Assembly (NCBI RefSeq): GCF_006438925.1
Contig: NZ_RCZA01000001.1
Location: forward strand, 740,066 to 804,065
Length of the DNA: 64,000 nucleotides
Reading direction: 5' to 3'
Source: Pseudomonas mandelii
GTDB taxonomy: Bacteria > Pseudomonadota > Gammaproteobacteria > Pseudomonadales > Pseudomonadaceae
Under the pieces are notes generated by a model. That model worked only from the letters and a program-made list of their open reading frames with translations. It did no database searches and was not told where the DNA came from. Shown piece by piece: positions 8,894-19,368 of this stretch. The translations under genes were made by a program, and so were the position numbers. Each line of letters begins with the position of its first letter. Position 1 is the first letter of the stretch.

Positions 8894-9814
8894 TTACAAC
8901 GACTCCAGACACCCCGCCAAATCATTCCCCAACTTCTCCAGCACCTGCTCATACCCCTGAGCGGTCGCCGGCGTGTACCCGCCCAGCGCGTCCAGTTCCG
9001 CCAGCTTCACCGGCAGACCCGCCACCAGGGTTTCCGCCAGGCGCGGACGCAGAGGCGGTTCGCTGAACACGCAGGTTTTGCCGACTTCCTGTAATCGAGT
9101 GCGCATCGCCGCGACGTGCTGGGCGCCAGGCTGGACCTCGGCGGCGACGCTGAATACGCCGGCGTGCTTGAGGCCGTAGGCGTCTTCAAAGTAGTCGAAG
9201 GCCTCGTGGAATACGAAGTACGGTTTGCCTGCGATGCCGGCCAGGCGTGCTTTCAAGCGAAGATCCATTGCATCCAGACGCTCATCGAACGCCTTGAGGT
9301 TGCTCTGATAACGCGCGGCATTGGCCGGATCGGCTGCACTCAGGTCTGCGGCCATTTTTGTGGCGATGACGCGGGCGTTGACCGGCGAAAGCCACAAGTG
9401 TGCGTCCAGACTGCCGGGACGGTGATCGTGATCATGCTCGTCGGCTTCTTCCGCATGGGAGTGGCTATCTTCGGCGAAATGTCGCAGTTTCAGGCCCGGC
9501 AAATCCTGCACGGCGACGCTGGGCAGCGTACGACCATTCAGCACGCGGGGCAGGAAACCTTCCATGCTCGGACCGACCCAGTACACCAGATCCACCGATT
9601 GCACCTTCCGTACGTCGGATGGGCGCAAGGCATAGTTATGAGGCGAGGCACCCGGCGGCAGCAAGACTTCCGGAATCGCCACGCCGTCCTGCACCGCCGC
9701 CGCGATCAGCTGTAGAGGTTTGATACTGGTGAGAACTTTGACTTCGGCGTGAGCTGAACTGATCAGCAGAAAACTTGCTACAAATGCGACAAAGATAGAA
9801 AAAAGTCGGGACAC
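8894..9814 (-). CDS. znuA: Zinc ABC transporter substrate-binding protein ZnuA
   Basis: Captures periplasmic zinc for the ZnuBC permease. The 306-residue precursor has a signal peptide ending SSAHA and the cluster A-I solute-binding fold. It has ligand histidines in LPPGASPHNYALRPSD and LDAHLWLSP, the usual family positions, and a His/Asp/Glu-rich loop (SHSHAEEADEHDHDH) between them. The GTG at 9814 gives MSRLFSIFVAF, preceded by GAGTGG at suitable spacing; another GTG three codons upstream (9823) is possible. It is divergent from zur-znuCB with a 66-base gap holding a candidate Zur site. Confidence 0.94.
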   Translation of the reverse strand: MSRLFSIFVAFVASFLLISSAHAEVKVLTSIKPLQLIAAAVQDGVAIPEVLLPPGASPHNYALRPSDVRKVQSVDLVYWVGPSMEGFLPRVLNGRTLPSVAVQDLPGLKLRHFAEDSHSHAEEADEHDHDHRPGSLDAHLWLSPVNARVIATKMAADLSAADPANAARYQSNLKAFDERLDAMDLRLKARLAGIAGKPYFVFHEAFDYFEDAYGLKHAGVFSVAAEVQPGAQHVAAMRTRLQEVGKTCVFSEPPLRPRLAETLVAGLPVKLAELDALGGYTPATAQGYEQVLEKLGNDLAGCLESL

Positions 9815-9841
9815 GATGACCACTCGAAGAGGCGAGAACGG

Positions 9842-9854
9842 GTAACATAATAAC
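9842..9854. promoter_or_regulatory. Candidate Zur operator between znuA and zur
   Basis: GTAACATAATAAC is an A/T-rich imperfect palindrome resembling the gamma-proteobacterial Zur box core (GTTATAnTATAAC). It sits in the short divergent promoter region of znuA and zur. The match is partial and the site is inferred from position as much as from sequence. Confidence 0.45.
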
Positions 9855-9880
9855 GTCTCTCACAAAACTCGTCGCCGCTC

Positions 9881-10362
9881 ATGCCTAAAACACCGATTGC
9901 CAGCCGTCCCCACGACCACTCTCATTGCGTCCATAGCGCATTGTCTGAGGCCGATGCCCTGTGCGCACGTCAAGGCCTGCGCCTGACCGCCTTGCGCCGG
10001 CGGGTGCTGGAACTGGTCTGGCAGAGCCATAAACCGTTGGGTGCCTACGACATTCTCGCGGTACTCAGCGAGCAGGACGGCCGCCGTGCGGCGCCGCCGA
10101 CCGTGTACCGTGCGCTGGACTTCCTGCTGGAAAACGGCCTCGTACACCGCATCTCCTCGCTGAACGCCTTCGTCGGCTGCAATCACCCGGGGCACGCCCA
10201 TCAGGGCCAGTTCCTGATTTGCCGCGAATGCCACGCCGCCATCGAGCTCGAACAGAAATCCATCAGTGACGCGATCATCAGTAGCGCCAAGGATGTCGGA
10301 TTTGTCGTCGAGGGCCAGACCGTTGAAGTGGTCGGCCTCTGTTCGGGTTGCCAGGGGGTTTA

Positions 10363-10363
<1 letters not shown>
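9881..10363 (+). CDS. zur: Zinc uptake regulator Zur (Np20), Fur family
   Basis: Zinc-responsive repressor of the zinc uptake genes. The 160-residue protein has the Fur-family winged helix ([34 protein letters not shown]) and the dimerisation domain with the structural zinc cysteines in FLICRECH and LCSGCQG, plus the metal-binding HPGHAHQGQ loop. The N-terminus is His-rich ([10 protein letters not shown]). Its stop codon overlaps the znuC start (TAATG), so repressor and transporter are made from one transcript, giving autoregulation. Confidence 0.94.
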
Positions 10364-11140
<777 letters not shown>

Positions 11141-11148
<8 letters not shown>

Positions 11149-11929
11149 TTTTCTGCTCTACGCCCTGCTTGCAGGTCTGGCCCTGGCGTTGGTCGCGGGC
11201 CCGTTGGGTTCGTTCGTGGTCTGGCGGCGCATGGCCTATTTCGGCGACACCCTTTCCCATGCCGCGCTGCTCGGCGTGGCGCTGGGTTTTCTGCTGGATG
11301 TCAGCCCGACCGTTGCGGTCACCGTAGGCTGTCTGCTGTTGGCGGTGTTGCTGGTGACCTTGCAACAGCGCCAACCGCTGGCGTCCGACACGCTTTTGGG
11401 AATTCTCGCACCGAGCACGCTCTCTTTGGGCCTGGTCGTACTAAGCTTCATGCACGAAGTGCGGATCGACCTGATGGCTTATCTGTTCGGCGACTTGCTG
11501 GCGATCAGCCCGACCGATCTCGCCTGGATACTCGGCGGCAGCGCGGCCGTTCTGGCTTTGCTGGTGACGTTGTGGCGGCCATTGCTGGCAATCACGGTGC
11601 ACGAAGAACTGGCCAGGGTTGAAGGTCTGCCGGTGGCGGCGTTGCGCCTGACCCTGATGTTGCTGATCGCTGTAGTGATCGCAGTGGCGATGAAAATCGT
11701 CGGTGTGTTGCTGATTACGTCCTTGCTGATCATCCCGGCGGCTGCGGCACAACGTCACGCCCGGTCACCGGAGCAGATGGCACTGGGCGCGAGCCTGCTG
11801 GGTATGCTCGCGGTCTGTGGCGGGCTGTCGCTGTCATGGTTCAAGGACACCCCGGCGGGCCCATCGATTGTTGTGGCGGCCGCCGCACTGTTTCTGCTGA
11901 GTTTTGTCCTGCCCCGTCGAGGGGTGTAG
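11141..11929 (+). CDS. znuB: Zinc ABC transporter permease ZnuB
   Basis: Inner-membrane channel subunit of the zinc importer, 262 residues with about eight hydrophobic segments. Typical ABC-3 family stretches include [26 protein letters not shown] near the N-terminus and [20 protein letters not shown], the loop that contacts ZnuC. The start [12 protein letters not shown] is chosen because it follows GGAGATGGCTGCAAGC and opens directly into the first membrane segment; a longer frame from 10991 only shadows znuC. It is the last gene of the zur-znuC-znuB operon. Confidence 0.94.
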
Positions 11930-11966
11930 ACTTGCTCGTTTTTTGCGCAAATAGAGAGTCGCAGGA

Positions 11967-12683
11967 ATGAAGCCGTTCCCCTCCCGTTATCTGCTCCTTG
12001 TCGCATTTTCGCTGCTACTGGGCGCTTGTCAAAGCACGCCACCGGCGGCCACCGAGGCTGCCGGTGCACGGGCCACGGCCATCGCGCAGCTGCAACAAAG
12101 CCTAGCCAGCAGCGAACTGGCGACTGCCGAAGATCAATTGGCTGCCTTGCAGGCCGAGTCGCCCAATGATCAATCCCTTGAGCAATACCAGCGGCAACTG
12201 GCCGAAGCCTATCTGCGCCGCAGTCAGATCGTGCTGCAAAAGGGCGATGTGAATGCGGCTGCCACGGCGCTGAGCCGCGCCCGGTCGTTGATGCCCAAGG
12301 CTCCGGCGCTGACCGGAGGGGTTAACAATGCCATCGTTGATGCCCGCAAAGCTGAACTGGACAGAGCCGAAACAGCGCTCATGGCTGCCGAAGCCAAGCC
12401 ACAGGCCAAAGTCATTGATCCGACGGCGGAAAGCACCACGGTTGCGTTGAACCTGACTGATATGACGAAACTTCGTCGCCAACTGGATGCGATCGCCGCC
12501 GATGTGGTGAATTACCAGTGCGACGTGAGCATTCAGGCGCCACGCACCCAGGACTTCCCTTGGTTGGTCACGTTGCTGACCAAACGCGTGAAGAAACTCG
12601 ATTCGGACTTTGATCTGAATCTGGAGAAGCAGATTCTGCGCAACGTTCCCGCGCAGATGGTTCTGAGTCCGCGTAAACCTTAA
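11967..12683 (+). CDS. Putative lipoprotein with tetratricopeptide-like helices
   Basis: A 238-residue protein with a lipoprotein signal (LLLVAFSLLLGAC, Cys at about residue 21). The mature part is Ala/Gln-rich and helical, with a region resembling TPR repeats (LEQYQRQLAEAYLRRSQIVLQKGDVNAAATALSRA, about residues 72-106), then a C-terminal domain with two cysteines and a QDFPWLVTLLTKRVKKLD stretch. Pseudomonads keep an equivalent gene beside znuB and metN. No activity can be assigned; an outer-membrane scaffold or assembly role is only a guess. It starts 37 bases after znuB and could be co-transcribed with it. Confidence 0.8.
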   Translation: MKPFPSRYLLLVAFSLLLGACQSTPPAATEAAGARATAIAQLQQSLASSELATAEDQLAALQAESPNDQSLEQYQRQLAEAYLRRSQIVLQKGDVNAAATALSRARSLMPKAPALTGGVNNAIVDARKAELDRAETALMAAEAKPQAKVIDPTAESTTVALNLTDMTKLRRQLDAIAADVVNYQCDVSIQAPRTQDFPWLVTLLTKRVKKLDSDFDLNLEKQILRNVPAQMVLSPRKP

Positions 12684-12689
12684 AAGCTT

Positions 12690-12776
12690 CGCGAGCAGGC
12701 TCGCTCCCACATGGGATGGGGGTTGATCACAAATCTGTGATCATCTCTGAATTCTGTGGGAGCGAGCTTGCTCGCG
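12690..12776. repeat. REPIN (paired inverted REP, GTGGGAGCGAGC type)
   Basis: Left arm CGCGAGCAGGCTCGCTCCCACA (12690-12711) and right arm TGTGGGAGCGAGCTTGCTCGCG (12755-12776) are inverted copies about 43 bases apart. A small extra hairpin, TGATCACAAATCTGTGATCA, lies between them. The element lies between the convergent lipoprotein and katE genes. Confidence 0.9.
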
Positions 12777-12804
12777 ATAGCGTCCTCCCTATCGATACAA
12801 AACC

Positions 12805-14943
12805 TTAAGCCGGAATCGCCTTGGCCTTAGGCTCCCTGTCCCACACCCGATGCTGCCCGATCGCGGCAAAAAACGGTTTGATCAACTTCGCATCCGCACC
12901 CACGATCAACCCCGAATCAGCCTCGAGCTTTAAAACATCCAGCAACTGTTTGGCCTCGCCCTGCAGCGCAATCGCCTTCAAGTGCTTGTACGCCTCCAGC
13001 ACGTAATGCAGTGCCACGCCGTCAGTGCTCAACGCCTTGATCGACGCCGCACCACCGGGCACAAACACCGCATCGAACGCCACCGAAGGCGAGCCTTCCA
13101 TCGACGCATCGACCGGCAACGCCTTGCCATCGGCGGTGGTCACAGGCGCAGACGTCGGGCCGAGCAGTTTGGCGTGCGCACCTTCGGCCTTCAGCGCTTT
13201 CTTCATCGCATCAATCGCTGCGCCATCGACGCCATTGGCTGCCAGGATTGCCACTTTGCGAGTTTTGATATCCGCCGGCAGCAAGTTGGCCTGGCTCAGG
13301 GCCGGCGAGCGATCCGGTGAGGTTTTGCGTACTTCGACCGTCCCGGCTTTGGGCGCGGGCAACCCCAGGTTCTGCGCCACGCGCTTAGCCAGATCCAGAT
13401 CTATGTTGGCCAGAATCTCATTCACCTGACGCGCGCGGATGAACTCCCGCTCAACCTTGCCCAACTCGAAGCTGTAAGCCGAGATGATGTGCTCCTGCTC
13501 GTGCTTGCTCATGCTGTGGAAAAACAGCCGCGCCTGGGAGAAGTGGTCGCTGAAAGATTCGCTGCGCTGACGGATCTTGTTGGCATCGATGCGCTCTGGA
13601 TAACTTTCGAAGCCGCCATCCTGGGCTGCCGGCGGTGTTTCTTTCGGCCAACCGCTATCAATGGAGTTCGGCTCGTAAGACGCGCGGCCCTTGTCGATGG
13701 TGGTGCGATGCAGCGCATCCCGTTGACCATTGTGGAACGGTGCCACCGGGCGGTTGATCGGAATCTCGTGAAAGTTAGGCCCACCGAGTCGGCTGATTTG
13801 CGTATCGGTGTAGGAAAACAGCCGACCTTGCAGCAATGGATCGTTGGAAAAGTCGATCCCCGGCACGATATGCCCTGGGCAGAAGGCGACCTGTTCGGTT
13901 TCGGCGAAAAAGTTGTCGGGGTTACGGTTGAGGGTCATTTTGCCCAGTGGGGTGATCGGCACCAGTTCTTCCGGGATCAGCTTGGTCGGGTCAAGGATGT
14001 CGAAGTCGAATTTATGTTCGTTCTCCTCCTCGATGATCTGTACGCCCAGTTCCCATTGCGGGTAGTCGCCCATCTCGATCGACTCCCAGAGATCGCGACG
14101 GTGGTAATCCGTGTCTTTACCGGCGAGTTTTTGCGCTTCATCCCACACCAGCGAACAGGTCCCGGCAGTGGGGCGCCAGTGGAATTTGACGAAGCGCGAT
14201 TTACCTTCGGCATTGATCAGGCGGAAGGTGTGCACACCGAAGCCTTGCATGCTGCGCAGGCTTTTCGGGATAGCCCGGTCGGACATGGTCCAGATCACCA
14301 TGTGCGCCGACTCCGGGACTAGAGAGACAAAATCCCAAAAGGTGTCGTGAGCTGAACCGCCGGTGGGCATCTCATTGTGCGGCTCGGGTTTCACCGCGTG
14401 CACGAAGTCAGGAAACTTGATCGCATCCTGAATGAAAAACACCGGCATGTTATTGCCCACCAGATCGAAGTTGCCTTCGTCGGTGAAAAACTTCACCGCG
14501 AAACCTCGTACGTCCCGCACGGTATCGCCCGACCCACGAGGGCCCTGCACCGTGGAGAAACGGACGAAGACCGGGGTTTTTTGGCTTGGGTCTTGTAGGA
14601 ACCCCGCCTTGGTCAGCACGGAATGAGTTTCATAACTCTGGAAGTAGCCGTGAGCACCGGTGCCACGGGCGTGGACGATGCGCTCGGGAATGCGTTCATG
14701 GTCAAAGTGCGTGATCTTTTCACGCATGATGAAATCTTCCAGCAACGATGGCCCGCGGGCGCCGACCTTCAACGTGTTCTGGTTGTCCGAGACTTTCACG
14801 CCCTGGTTGGTGCGCAGGGCCTGTTCAGTGGCATCGGAGCGAAATTGCTCCAGGCTGTCGAGCTTGGCATTGGTGTTACCGCGGTCCGGGGTATCGGTCC
14901 CGGCCAGTGCGCTTTTGGTTGCGGCAGGTTTTTTAGTACTCAT
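12805..14943 (-). CDS. katE: Large-subunit catalase HPII
   Basis: Decomposes hydrogen peroxide. The 712-residue length marks the large-subunit clade, with a core catalase and a C-terminal flavodoxin/DJ-1-like domain. Core residues are present: distal His at about 91 in [14 protein letters not shown], Asn near 165 in [12 protein letters not shown] and the proximal heme Tyr in [14 protein letters not shown]. The C-terminal domain ([22 protein letters not shown] to [13 protein letters not shown]) is complete. The ATG at 14943 follows GAGGAG at about ten bases; a longer frame upstream lacks family similarity. It is monocistronic. In related species it is induced in stationary phase, but no clear RpoS promoter was identified by eye. 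Confidence 0.96.
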   Translation of the reverse strand: MSTKKPAATKSALAGTDTPDRGNTNAKLDSLEQFRSDATEQALRTNQGVKVSDNQNTLKVGARGPSLLEDFIMREKITHFDHERIPERIVHARGTGAHGYFQSYETHSVLTKAGFLQDPSQKTPVFVRFSTVQGPRGSGDTVRDVRGFAVKFFTDEGNFDLVGNNMPVFFIQDAIKFPDFVHAVKPEPHNEMPTGGSAHDTFWDFVSLVPESAHMVIWTMSDRAIPKSLRSMQGFGVHTFRLINAEGKSRFVKFHWRPTAGTCSLVWDEAQKLAGKDTDYHRRDLWESIEMGDYPQWELGVQIIEEENEHKFDFDILDPTKLIPEELVPITPLGKMTLNRNPDNFFAETEQVAFCPGHIVPGIDFSNDPLLQGRLFSYTDTQISRLGGPNFHEIPINRPVAPFHNGQRDALHRTTIDKGRASYEPNSIDSGWPKETPPAAQDGGFESYPERIDANKIRQRSESFSDHFSQARLFFHSMSKHEQEHIISAYSFELGKVEREFIRARQVNEILANIDLDLAKRVAQNLGLPAPKAGTVEVRKTSPDRSPALSQANLLPADIKTRKVAILAANGVDGAAIDAMKKALKAEGAHAKLLGPTSAPVTTADGKALPVDASMEGSPSVAFDAVFVPGGAASIKALSTDGVALHYVLEAYKHLKAIALQGEAKQLLDVLKLEADSGLIVGADAKLIKPFFAAIGQHRVWDREPKAKAIPA

Positions 14944-15206
14944 CAGGCAAAACTCCTCGTTGCGATTCCCGCCGTAGCCAGGACTCTTGAGCAATACCCC
15001 AGGCGCGGACCGGGGGCGTTTTCGAGTTGCCTAATTAGTGACTGATGACGTTTTGCGCCGTTCCTTTTTTCTAACCTTTGATCGCGTTATTGCCAAATGG
15101 AAGGTTGAATGCGGAATAAATGCTAATAACCTCTATACGGACAGGCTAAAATGCGCGCCCGGCTAACCGCTGATCCTTTTCCAACGCGCCCCACAAGGTT
15201 CGCTAC

Positions 15207-16214
15207 GTGATCGAGTTTCAAAACGTCCACAAAACCTACCGCGTCGCCGGTAAGGATATTCCCGCCTTGCATCCGACCAGTCTGACGATTGAGAACGGTC
15301 AGGTCTTCGGTCTGATCGGCCATTCCGGTGCGGGAAAAAGTACCCTGCTGCGTCTGATCAATCGCCTGGAAGAGTCCAGTGGCGGCAAGATATTCGTCGA
15401 CGGTGAAGAAGTCACCGCGCTTGACGCCAACAGCCTGCGGCGCTTCCGTCAGCAGGTCGGGATGATTTTCCAGCACTTCAACTTGCTGGCGTCCAAGACT
15501 GTGGCCGACAACGTCGCGCTGCCACTGACCCTGGCCGGTGAACTGTCGCGCAGCGACATCGACCGGCGCGTGGCCGAATTGCTGAAGCGGGTCGGCCTGT
15601 CCGACCACGCAAAAAAGTACCCGGCGCAGTTGTCCGGTGGCCAGAAGCAGCGTGTCGGCATCGCCCGCGCCCTGGCGACCAAGCCGAAAATCCTGCTGTG
15701 CGACGAAGCCACCAGCGCACTGGACCCGCAGACCACCGCGTCGGTCCTGCAATTGCTGGCCGAGATCAATCGCGAACTGAAGCTGACCATCGTGTTGATT
15801 ACCCACGAGATGGACGTGATCCGCCGGGTCTGCGACCAGGTCGCGGTGATGGACGCTGGCGTGATCGTCGAGCAAGGTTCGGTAGCCGAGGTGTTCCTGC
15901 ATCCGAAGCACCCGACCACCAAGCGCTTCGTGCAAGAAGACGAGCAGATCGACGAAAGCGAGCAGCGCGACGACTTCGCTCATGTTCCAGGCCGCATCGT
16001 GCGTCTGACCTTCCAGGGCGAAGCGACCTACGCGCCACTGCTGGGTACCGTCGCTCGCGAAACGGGTGTGGACTACAGCATCCTGGCCGGTCGTATCGAT
16101 CGCATCAAAGACGTGCCCTACGGGCAGTTGACCCTGGCCGTTACCGGTGGCGACATGGAAGCGGCGTTCGCCCACTTCACCGCAGCTGATGTCCATATGG
16201 AGGTCCTGCGCTAA
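15207..16214 (+). CDS. metN: D/L-methionine ABC transporter ATP-binding protein MetN
   Basis: ATPase of the MetNIQ methionine importer. The 335-residue protein starts with GTG ([13 protein letters not shown]) and has Walker [15 protein letters not shown]-loop [11 protein letters not shown], signature [15 protein letters not shown], Walker [14 protein letters not shown] and the switch His ITHEMDVI. The last 90 residues ([17 protein letters not shown] to [14 protein letters not shown]) form the NIL regulatory domain that binds methionine and trans-inhibits transport. The stop overlaps the metI start (TAATG). No riboswitch was recognised upstream. Confidence 0.95.
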   Translation: MIEFQNVHKTYRVAGKDIPALHPTSLTIENGQVFGLIGHSGAGKSTLLRLINRLEESSGGKIFVDGEEVTALDANSLRRFRQQVGMIFQHFNLLASKTVADNVALPLTLAGELSRSDIDRRVAELLKRVGLSDHAKKYPAQLSGGQKQRVGIARALATKPKILLCDEATSALDPQTTASVLQLLAEINRELKLTIVLITHEMDVIRRVCDQVAVMDAGVIVEQGSVAEVFLHPKHPTTKRFVQEDEQIDESEQRDDFAHVPGRIVRLTFQGEATYAPLLGTVARETGVDYSILAGRIDRIKDVPYGQLTLAVTGGDMEAAFAHFTAADVHMEVLR

Positions 16215-16888
16215 TGGAAGTCTTGGCAAGTTTCTTCGTCAATATCGACTGGTTCGAAATCTGGCTGGCCACCGGCGATACCTTTCTGATGCTCTTCGGT
16301 TCGCTGTTGTTCACCGTTTTGCTCGGTCTGCCCTTGGGCGTGCTGTTGTTCCTCTGCAGCCCGCGTCAGTTGCTGGAAGCCAAAGGCGTCTACGCGATGC
16401 TGTCGCTGGTGGTGAACATCCTGCGTTCGCTGCCGTTCATCATTCTGCTGATTGTGATGATTCCGTTCACGGTGTTGATCACCGGTACGTCCCTTGGTGT
16501 CGCCGGTGCGATTCCGCCGCTGGTGGTGGGCGCTACGCCATTCTTCGCGCGGCTGGTGGAAACCGCCCTGCGTGAAGTGGATCGCGGCATCATCGAGGCA
16601 ACCCAGGCCATGGGCGCGACGACGCGGCAGATCATCACTAATGCCTTGCTGCCGGAAGCCCGCCCGGGCATTTTCGCGGCGATTACGGTGACAGCCATTA
16701 CACTGGTGTCCTACACGGCGATGGCGGGTGTGGTCGGCGCGGGTGGTTTGGGCGACCTGGCGATCCGTTTCGGTTACCAGCGTTTCCAGCCTGATGTGAT
16801 GGTCGTGACGGTGATGTTGCTGCTGGTGATCGTTCAGGTTTTGCAAACCGTTGGCGACAAGTTGGTTGTCCACTTTTCCCGTAAATGA
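16214..16888 (+). CDS. metI: Methionine ABC transporter permease MetI
   Basis: Inner-membrane subunit of the methionine importer; 224 residues with five predicted transmembrane helices. The BPD-type coupling motif is EATQAMGATTRQIITNALLPEARPGI, which docks on MetN. The start codon overlaps the metN stop by one base, so synthesis is coupled. metQ follows after 75 bases. Confidence 0.95.
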   Translation: MEVLASFFVNIDWFEIWLATGDTFLMLFGSLLFTVLLGLPLGVLLFLCSPRQLLEAKGVYAMLSLVVNILRSLPFIILLIVMIPFTVLITGTSLGVAGAIPPLVVGATPFFARLVETALREVDRGIIEATQAMGATTRQIITNALLPEARPGIFAAITVTAITLVSYTAMAGVVGAGGLGDLAIRFGYQRFQPDVMVVTVMLLLVIVQVLQTVGDKLVVHFSRK

Positions 16889-16963
16889 CAATTGAGCCGG
16901 CCATTCGCTGGCAGGGCGCCGAATTCAGGCGCCGCAAGCGGGTACCCACAAGGAGTTAGCTGA

Positions 16964-17737
16964 ATGAAAAAATTACTCGTAGCGCTCGCAGCCGTTGCAG
17001 CGTTCTCTGCTCAGGCCGATGAAACCCTGACCGTCGCGGCTACCCCGGTCCCGCACGCAGAAATCCTCGAATTCGTGAAACCGGCCCTGGCCAAAGAAGG
17101 CGTGGACCTGAAGATCAAAGTCTTCACCGACTACATCCAGCCGAACGTGCAGGTGGCCGAAAAACGTCTGGACGCCAACTTCTTCCAGCACCAGCCATAC
17201 CTCGATGAATTCAACAAGGCCAAGGGCACTAACCTGGTGGCCGTTGCTGGCGTGCACCTGGAACCGCTGGGCGCTTACTCCAGCAAGTACAAAGCGCTGA
17301 CCGAGCTGCCAGGCGGCGCCAACGTGGTGATCCCGAACGACGCCACCAACGGCGGCCGTGCGCTGTTGCTGCTGGCGAAGGCTGGCCTGATCAAGTTGAA
17401 GGATTCGAATAACATCCTCGCGACCGTCAAGGACATCACCGAGAATTCCAAGGACCTGAAATTCCGTGAACTGGAAGCCGCGACCATCCCGCGCGTGCTG
17501 ACCCAGGTCGACCTGGCGCTGATCAACACCAATTACGCGCTGGAAGCCAAGCTTGATCCGTCCAAGGACGCGCTGGTCATCGAAGGCAACGACTCGCCTT
17601 ACGTGAACATCCTCGTTGCCCGTCCAGACGACAAGGACAGTGACGCGATGAAGAAGCTGGTTGCTGCCCTGCACAGCCCGGAAGTAAAAGCCTTCATCCT
17701 CGAGAAGTACAAAGGCGCGGTATTGCCGGCGTTCTGA
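16964..17737 (+). CDS. metQ: Methionine-binding periplasmic protein MetQ (NlpA family)
   Basis: Substrate-binding protein of the methionine importer. The 257-residue precursor has a signal peptide (MKKLLVALAAVAAFSAQA) cleaved before DETLTVAATPVPHAEIL. The family core DYIQPNVQVAEKRLDANFFQHQPYLDEF and the ligand-site IPNDATNGGRALLLL are clear. Unlike the E. coli protein there is no lipobox cysteine, so it should be soluble in the periplasm. AAGGAG lies ten bases before the ATG. A hairpin repeat and a strong terminator follow. Confidence 0.94.
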   Translation: MKKLLVALAAVAAFSAQADETLTVAATPVPHAEILEFVKPALAKEGVDLKIKVFTDYIQPNVQVAEKRLDANFFQHQPYLDEFNKAKGTNLVAVAGVHLEPLGAYSSKYKALTELPGGANVVIPNDATNGGRALLLLAKAGLIKLKDSNNILATVKDITENSKDLKFRELEAATIPRVLTQVDLALINTNYALEAKLDPSKDALVIEGNDSPYVNILVARPDDKDSDAMKKLVAALHSPEVKAFILEKYKGAVLPAF

Positions 17738-17750
17738 TTTGACCCGCTAC

Positions 17751-17789
17751 ACCTGATCGTTCCCACGCAGAGCGTGGGAACGATCAGGT
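17751..17789. repeat. Perfect inverted repeat GATCGTTCCCACGC
   Basis: Two 18-base arms, ACCTGATCGTTCCCACGC and its exact complement, flank a three-base loop (AGA). It is a single-copy element in this window of the kind dispersed between genes in this species group. It directly precedes the metQ/sco terminator. Confidence 0.85.
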
Positions 17790-17791
17790 AC

Positions 17792-17825
17792 AAAAAAACC
17801 GCAGCCATGGGCTGCGGTTTTTTTT
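17792..17825. terminator. Bidirectional terminator between metQ and sco
   Basis: AACCGCAGCC, loop ATGG, GGCTGCGGTT, with an A-run on one side and eight T on the other. It works in both directions and separates the convergent metNIQ and cox clusters. Confidence 0.92.
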
Positions 17826-17836
17826 GGCCTGTCGAT

Positions 17837-18472
17837 TTATTTGCGGTTAAGCATCACCGGCAACTGCGCCACCAATTTCACGTTGTTCAACGGTGCGCGA
17901 ATGAACCCACGCTGCGTCCCGTCCGGCCCGATCACCGCCAGGTTGCCGCTGTGATCGACGGTGTAGTTCGCCTTGCTGGTGTCCGCCGGAATGAACGGAA
18001 TACTCACCGCATTGGCCAGTTTCTGGATGTCTTCCACCGACGAAGCCGTCAGGCCTTTGAACTGCGGATCGAAGTAGCCCAAGTACTGCTTGAGCTGATT
18101 GGGTGTGTCGCGATTCGGGTCGACGCTGACCAGAATGATCTGCAACTTGGCCACAGCCTCTGGCGGCAGCTCGCTCTTGATCTGACGCAGCTGGGCGAGG
18201 GTGGTCGGGCAGATGTCGGGGCAGAAGGTGTAGCCGAAGAACAGCAGCGACCATTTGTCTTTCAGCTCGTTGATCGCCACTGGCTTGCCGTCCTGATCGG
18301 TCATTGTGACGGCCGGCAGGTTGCGGCTTTGCGGCAGCAGAATGATCCCGGCATCAATCAGAGCGGTCGGGTCGCCCTGGCCTTTGCCGGACAGCACTTT
18401 GTTGATGGTCAGGCCCAGGACCAGCGCGATCAGGGCAACGAGGATGAAGACGGTTTTCTGGGTTCGAGTCAT
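17837..18472 (-). CDS. sco: SCO1/SenC family copper chaperone
   Basis: Membrane-anchored thioredoxin-fold protein that metallates the CuA site of cytochrome oxidase subunit II. The 211-residue product has one N-terminal membrane anchor ([17 protein letters not shown]), the copper-binding [14 protein letters not shown] (CXXXC) and the conserved distal His in [16 protein letters not shown]. The ATG at 18472 overlaps the cyoE TGA (ATGA) and gives the family-length protein; upstream starts lie inside cyoE. It is the last gene of the cox assembly cluster. Confidence 0.94.
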   Translation of the reverse strand: MTRTQKTVFILVALIALVLGLTINKVLSGKGQGDPTALIDAGIILLPQSRNLPAVTMTDQDGKPVAINELKDKWSLLFFGYTFCPDICPTTLAQLRQIKSELPPEAVAKLQIILVSVDPNRDTPNQLKQYLGYFDPQFKGLTASSVEDIQKLANAVSIPFIPADTSKANYTVDHSGNLAVIGPDGTQRGFIRAPLNNVKLVAQLPVMLNRK

Positions 18473-19368
18473 AGGTTCAACAGTAAGTAGTGATCTACGA
18501 GCAGCGCGATAAACAGCAGGAACAAGTAGTAAATAGAGTACTTGAAGGTGTTGATCGCCGCGTGCGGCCGAGTGCCACGGTACAGCACCACGGCCCATTG
18601 CAGAAACCTCGCGCCAAGTCCCAGCGCGCAAATCAGGTAGAGCACACCGCTCATGTGGATCACGTACGGCATCAGGCTCACGGCCAGCAGCGCGAAGGTA
18701 TAAAGCAGGATGTGGACCTTGGTGTAGTGCTCGCCATGGGTCACCGGCAGCATCGGGATGTCAGCCTTGGCGTATTCCTCTTTGCGGTGAATGGCCAGGG
18801 CCCAGAAGTGCGGTGGGGTCCAGGCGAAGATGATCAACACCAACAGCAAGGGTTCGGCGCTGACGTGGCCGGTGGCGGCGGTCCAGCCGAGCAGTGGCGG
18901 GGCGGCTCCAGCCAGGCCTCCGATGACGATGTTTTGCGGCGTCGCGCGTTTCAGGAAGCCGGTGTAGACCACCGCATAGCCGAGCAACGAGGCCAGGGTT
19001 AGCCACGCCGTCAGTGGATTGGTGAAAGCCAGCAGTACGGCTTGCCCAAGCACCGCCAATACCAAGGCAAACGTCAGCGCGGCCGCTGGTGACACCCGGC
19101 CTTCGGCCAAGGGACGTTTGTGCGTGCGGGCCATGACCGCATCGATGCGTCGGTCCACCACATGATTAACGGCTGCCGCACCGCCGGCACACAAGGCGAT
19201 CCCCAGATTGCCGAACACCAGCACCGTCCACGGCACCCCGGCGCGGGTCGCGAGGAACATGCCGACCAGCGAGGTGATGAGCATCAGCACCACCACTTTC
19301 GGCTTGGTCAGCTCCAGGTAGTCACGCCAGATCGCCTGACTGTGACGTGCGCCGATCAGAGTCGCCAT
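18469..19368 (-). CDS. cyoE: Protoheme IX farnesyltransferase (heme O synthase)
   Basis: Converts heme b to heme O, the precursor of heme A. The 299-residue integral membrane prenyltransferase has the UbiA-type motifs [23 protein letters not shown] (Asp-rich site with R/K) and [18 protein letters not shown]. About nine hydrophobic helices are visible. The gene overlaps ctaA by 13 bases upstream and sco by four bases downstream, so it is firmly within the oxidase assembly operon. Called ctaB in some systems; the position beside ctaA points to heme A synthesis for the aa3 oxidase, not the bo3 quinol oxidase. Confidence 0.95.
   Translation of the reverse strand: MATLIGARHSQAIWRDYLELTKPKVVVLMLITSLVGMFLATRAGVPWTVLVFGNLGIALCAGGAAAVNHVVDRRIDAVMARTHKRPLAEGRVSPAAALTFALVLAVLGQAVLLAFTNPLTAWLTLASLLGYAVVYTGFLKRATPQNIVIGGLAGAAPPLLGWTAATGHVSAEPLLLVLIIFAWTPPHFWALAIHRKEEYAKADIPMLPVTHGEHYTKVHILLYTFALLAVSLMPYVIHMSGVLYLICALGLGARFLQWAVVLYRGTRPHAAINTFKYSIYYLFLLFIALLVDHYLLLNL

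Noticed and set aside
7843..8952. A 369-codon frame antisense to thrB
   Set aside because: thrB has an intact catalytic loop and family length. The antisense product shows no motif and has no ribosome binding site.
12102..12710. ORFs beginning MGASLLAK and similar peptides near REP elements (also 27493-27693 and 41926-42228)
   Set aside because: These peptides are the translation of the REP arm itself and recur at every copy of the repeat.
14995..15206. SAM-type riboswitch upstream of metN
   Set aside because: The 212-base gap lacks a recognisable riboswitch fold or terminator pair. Only A/T-rich promoter-like sequence was seen.
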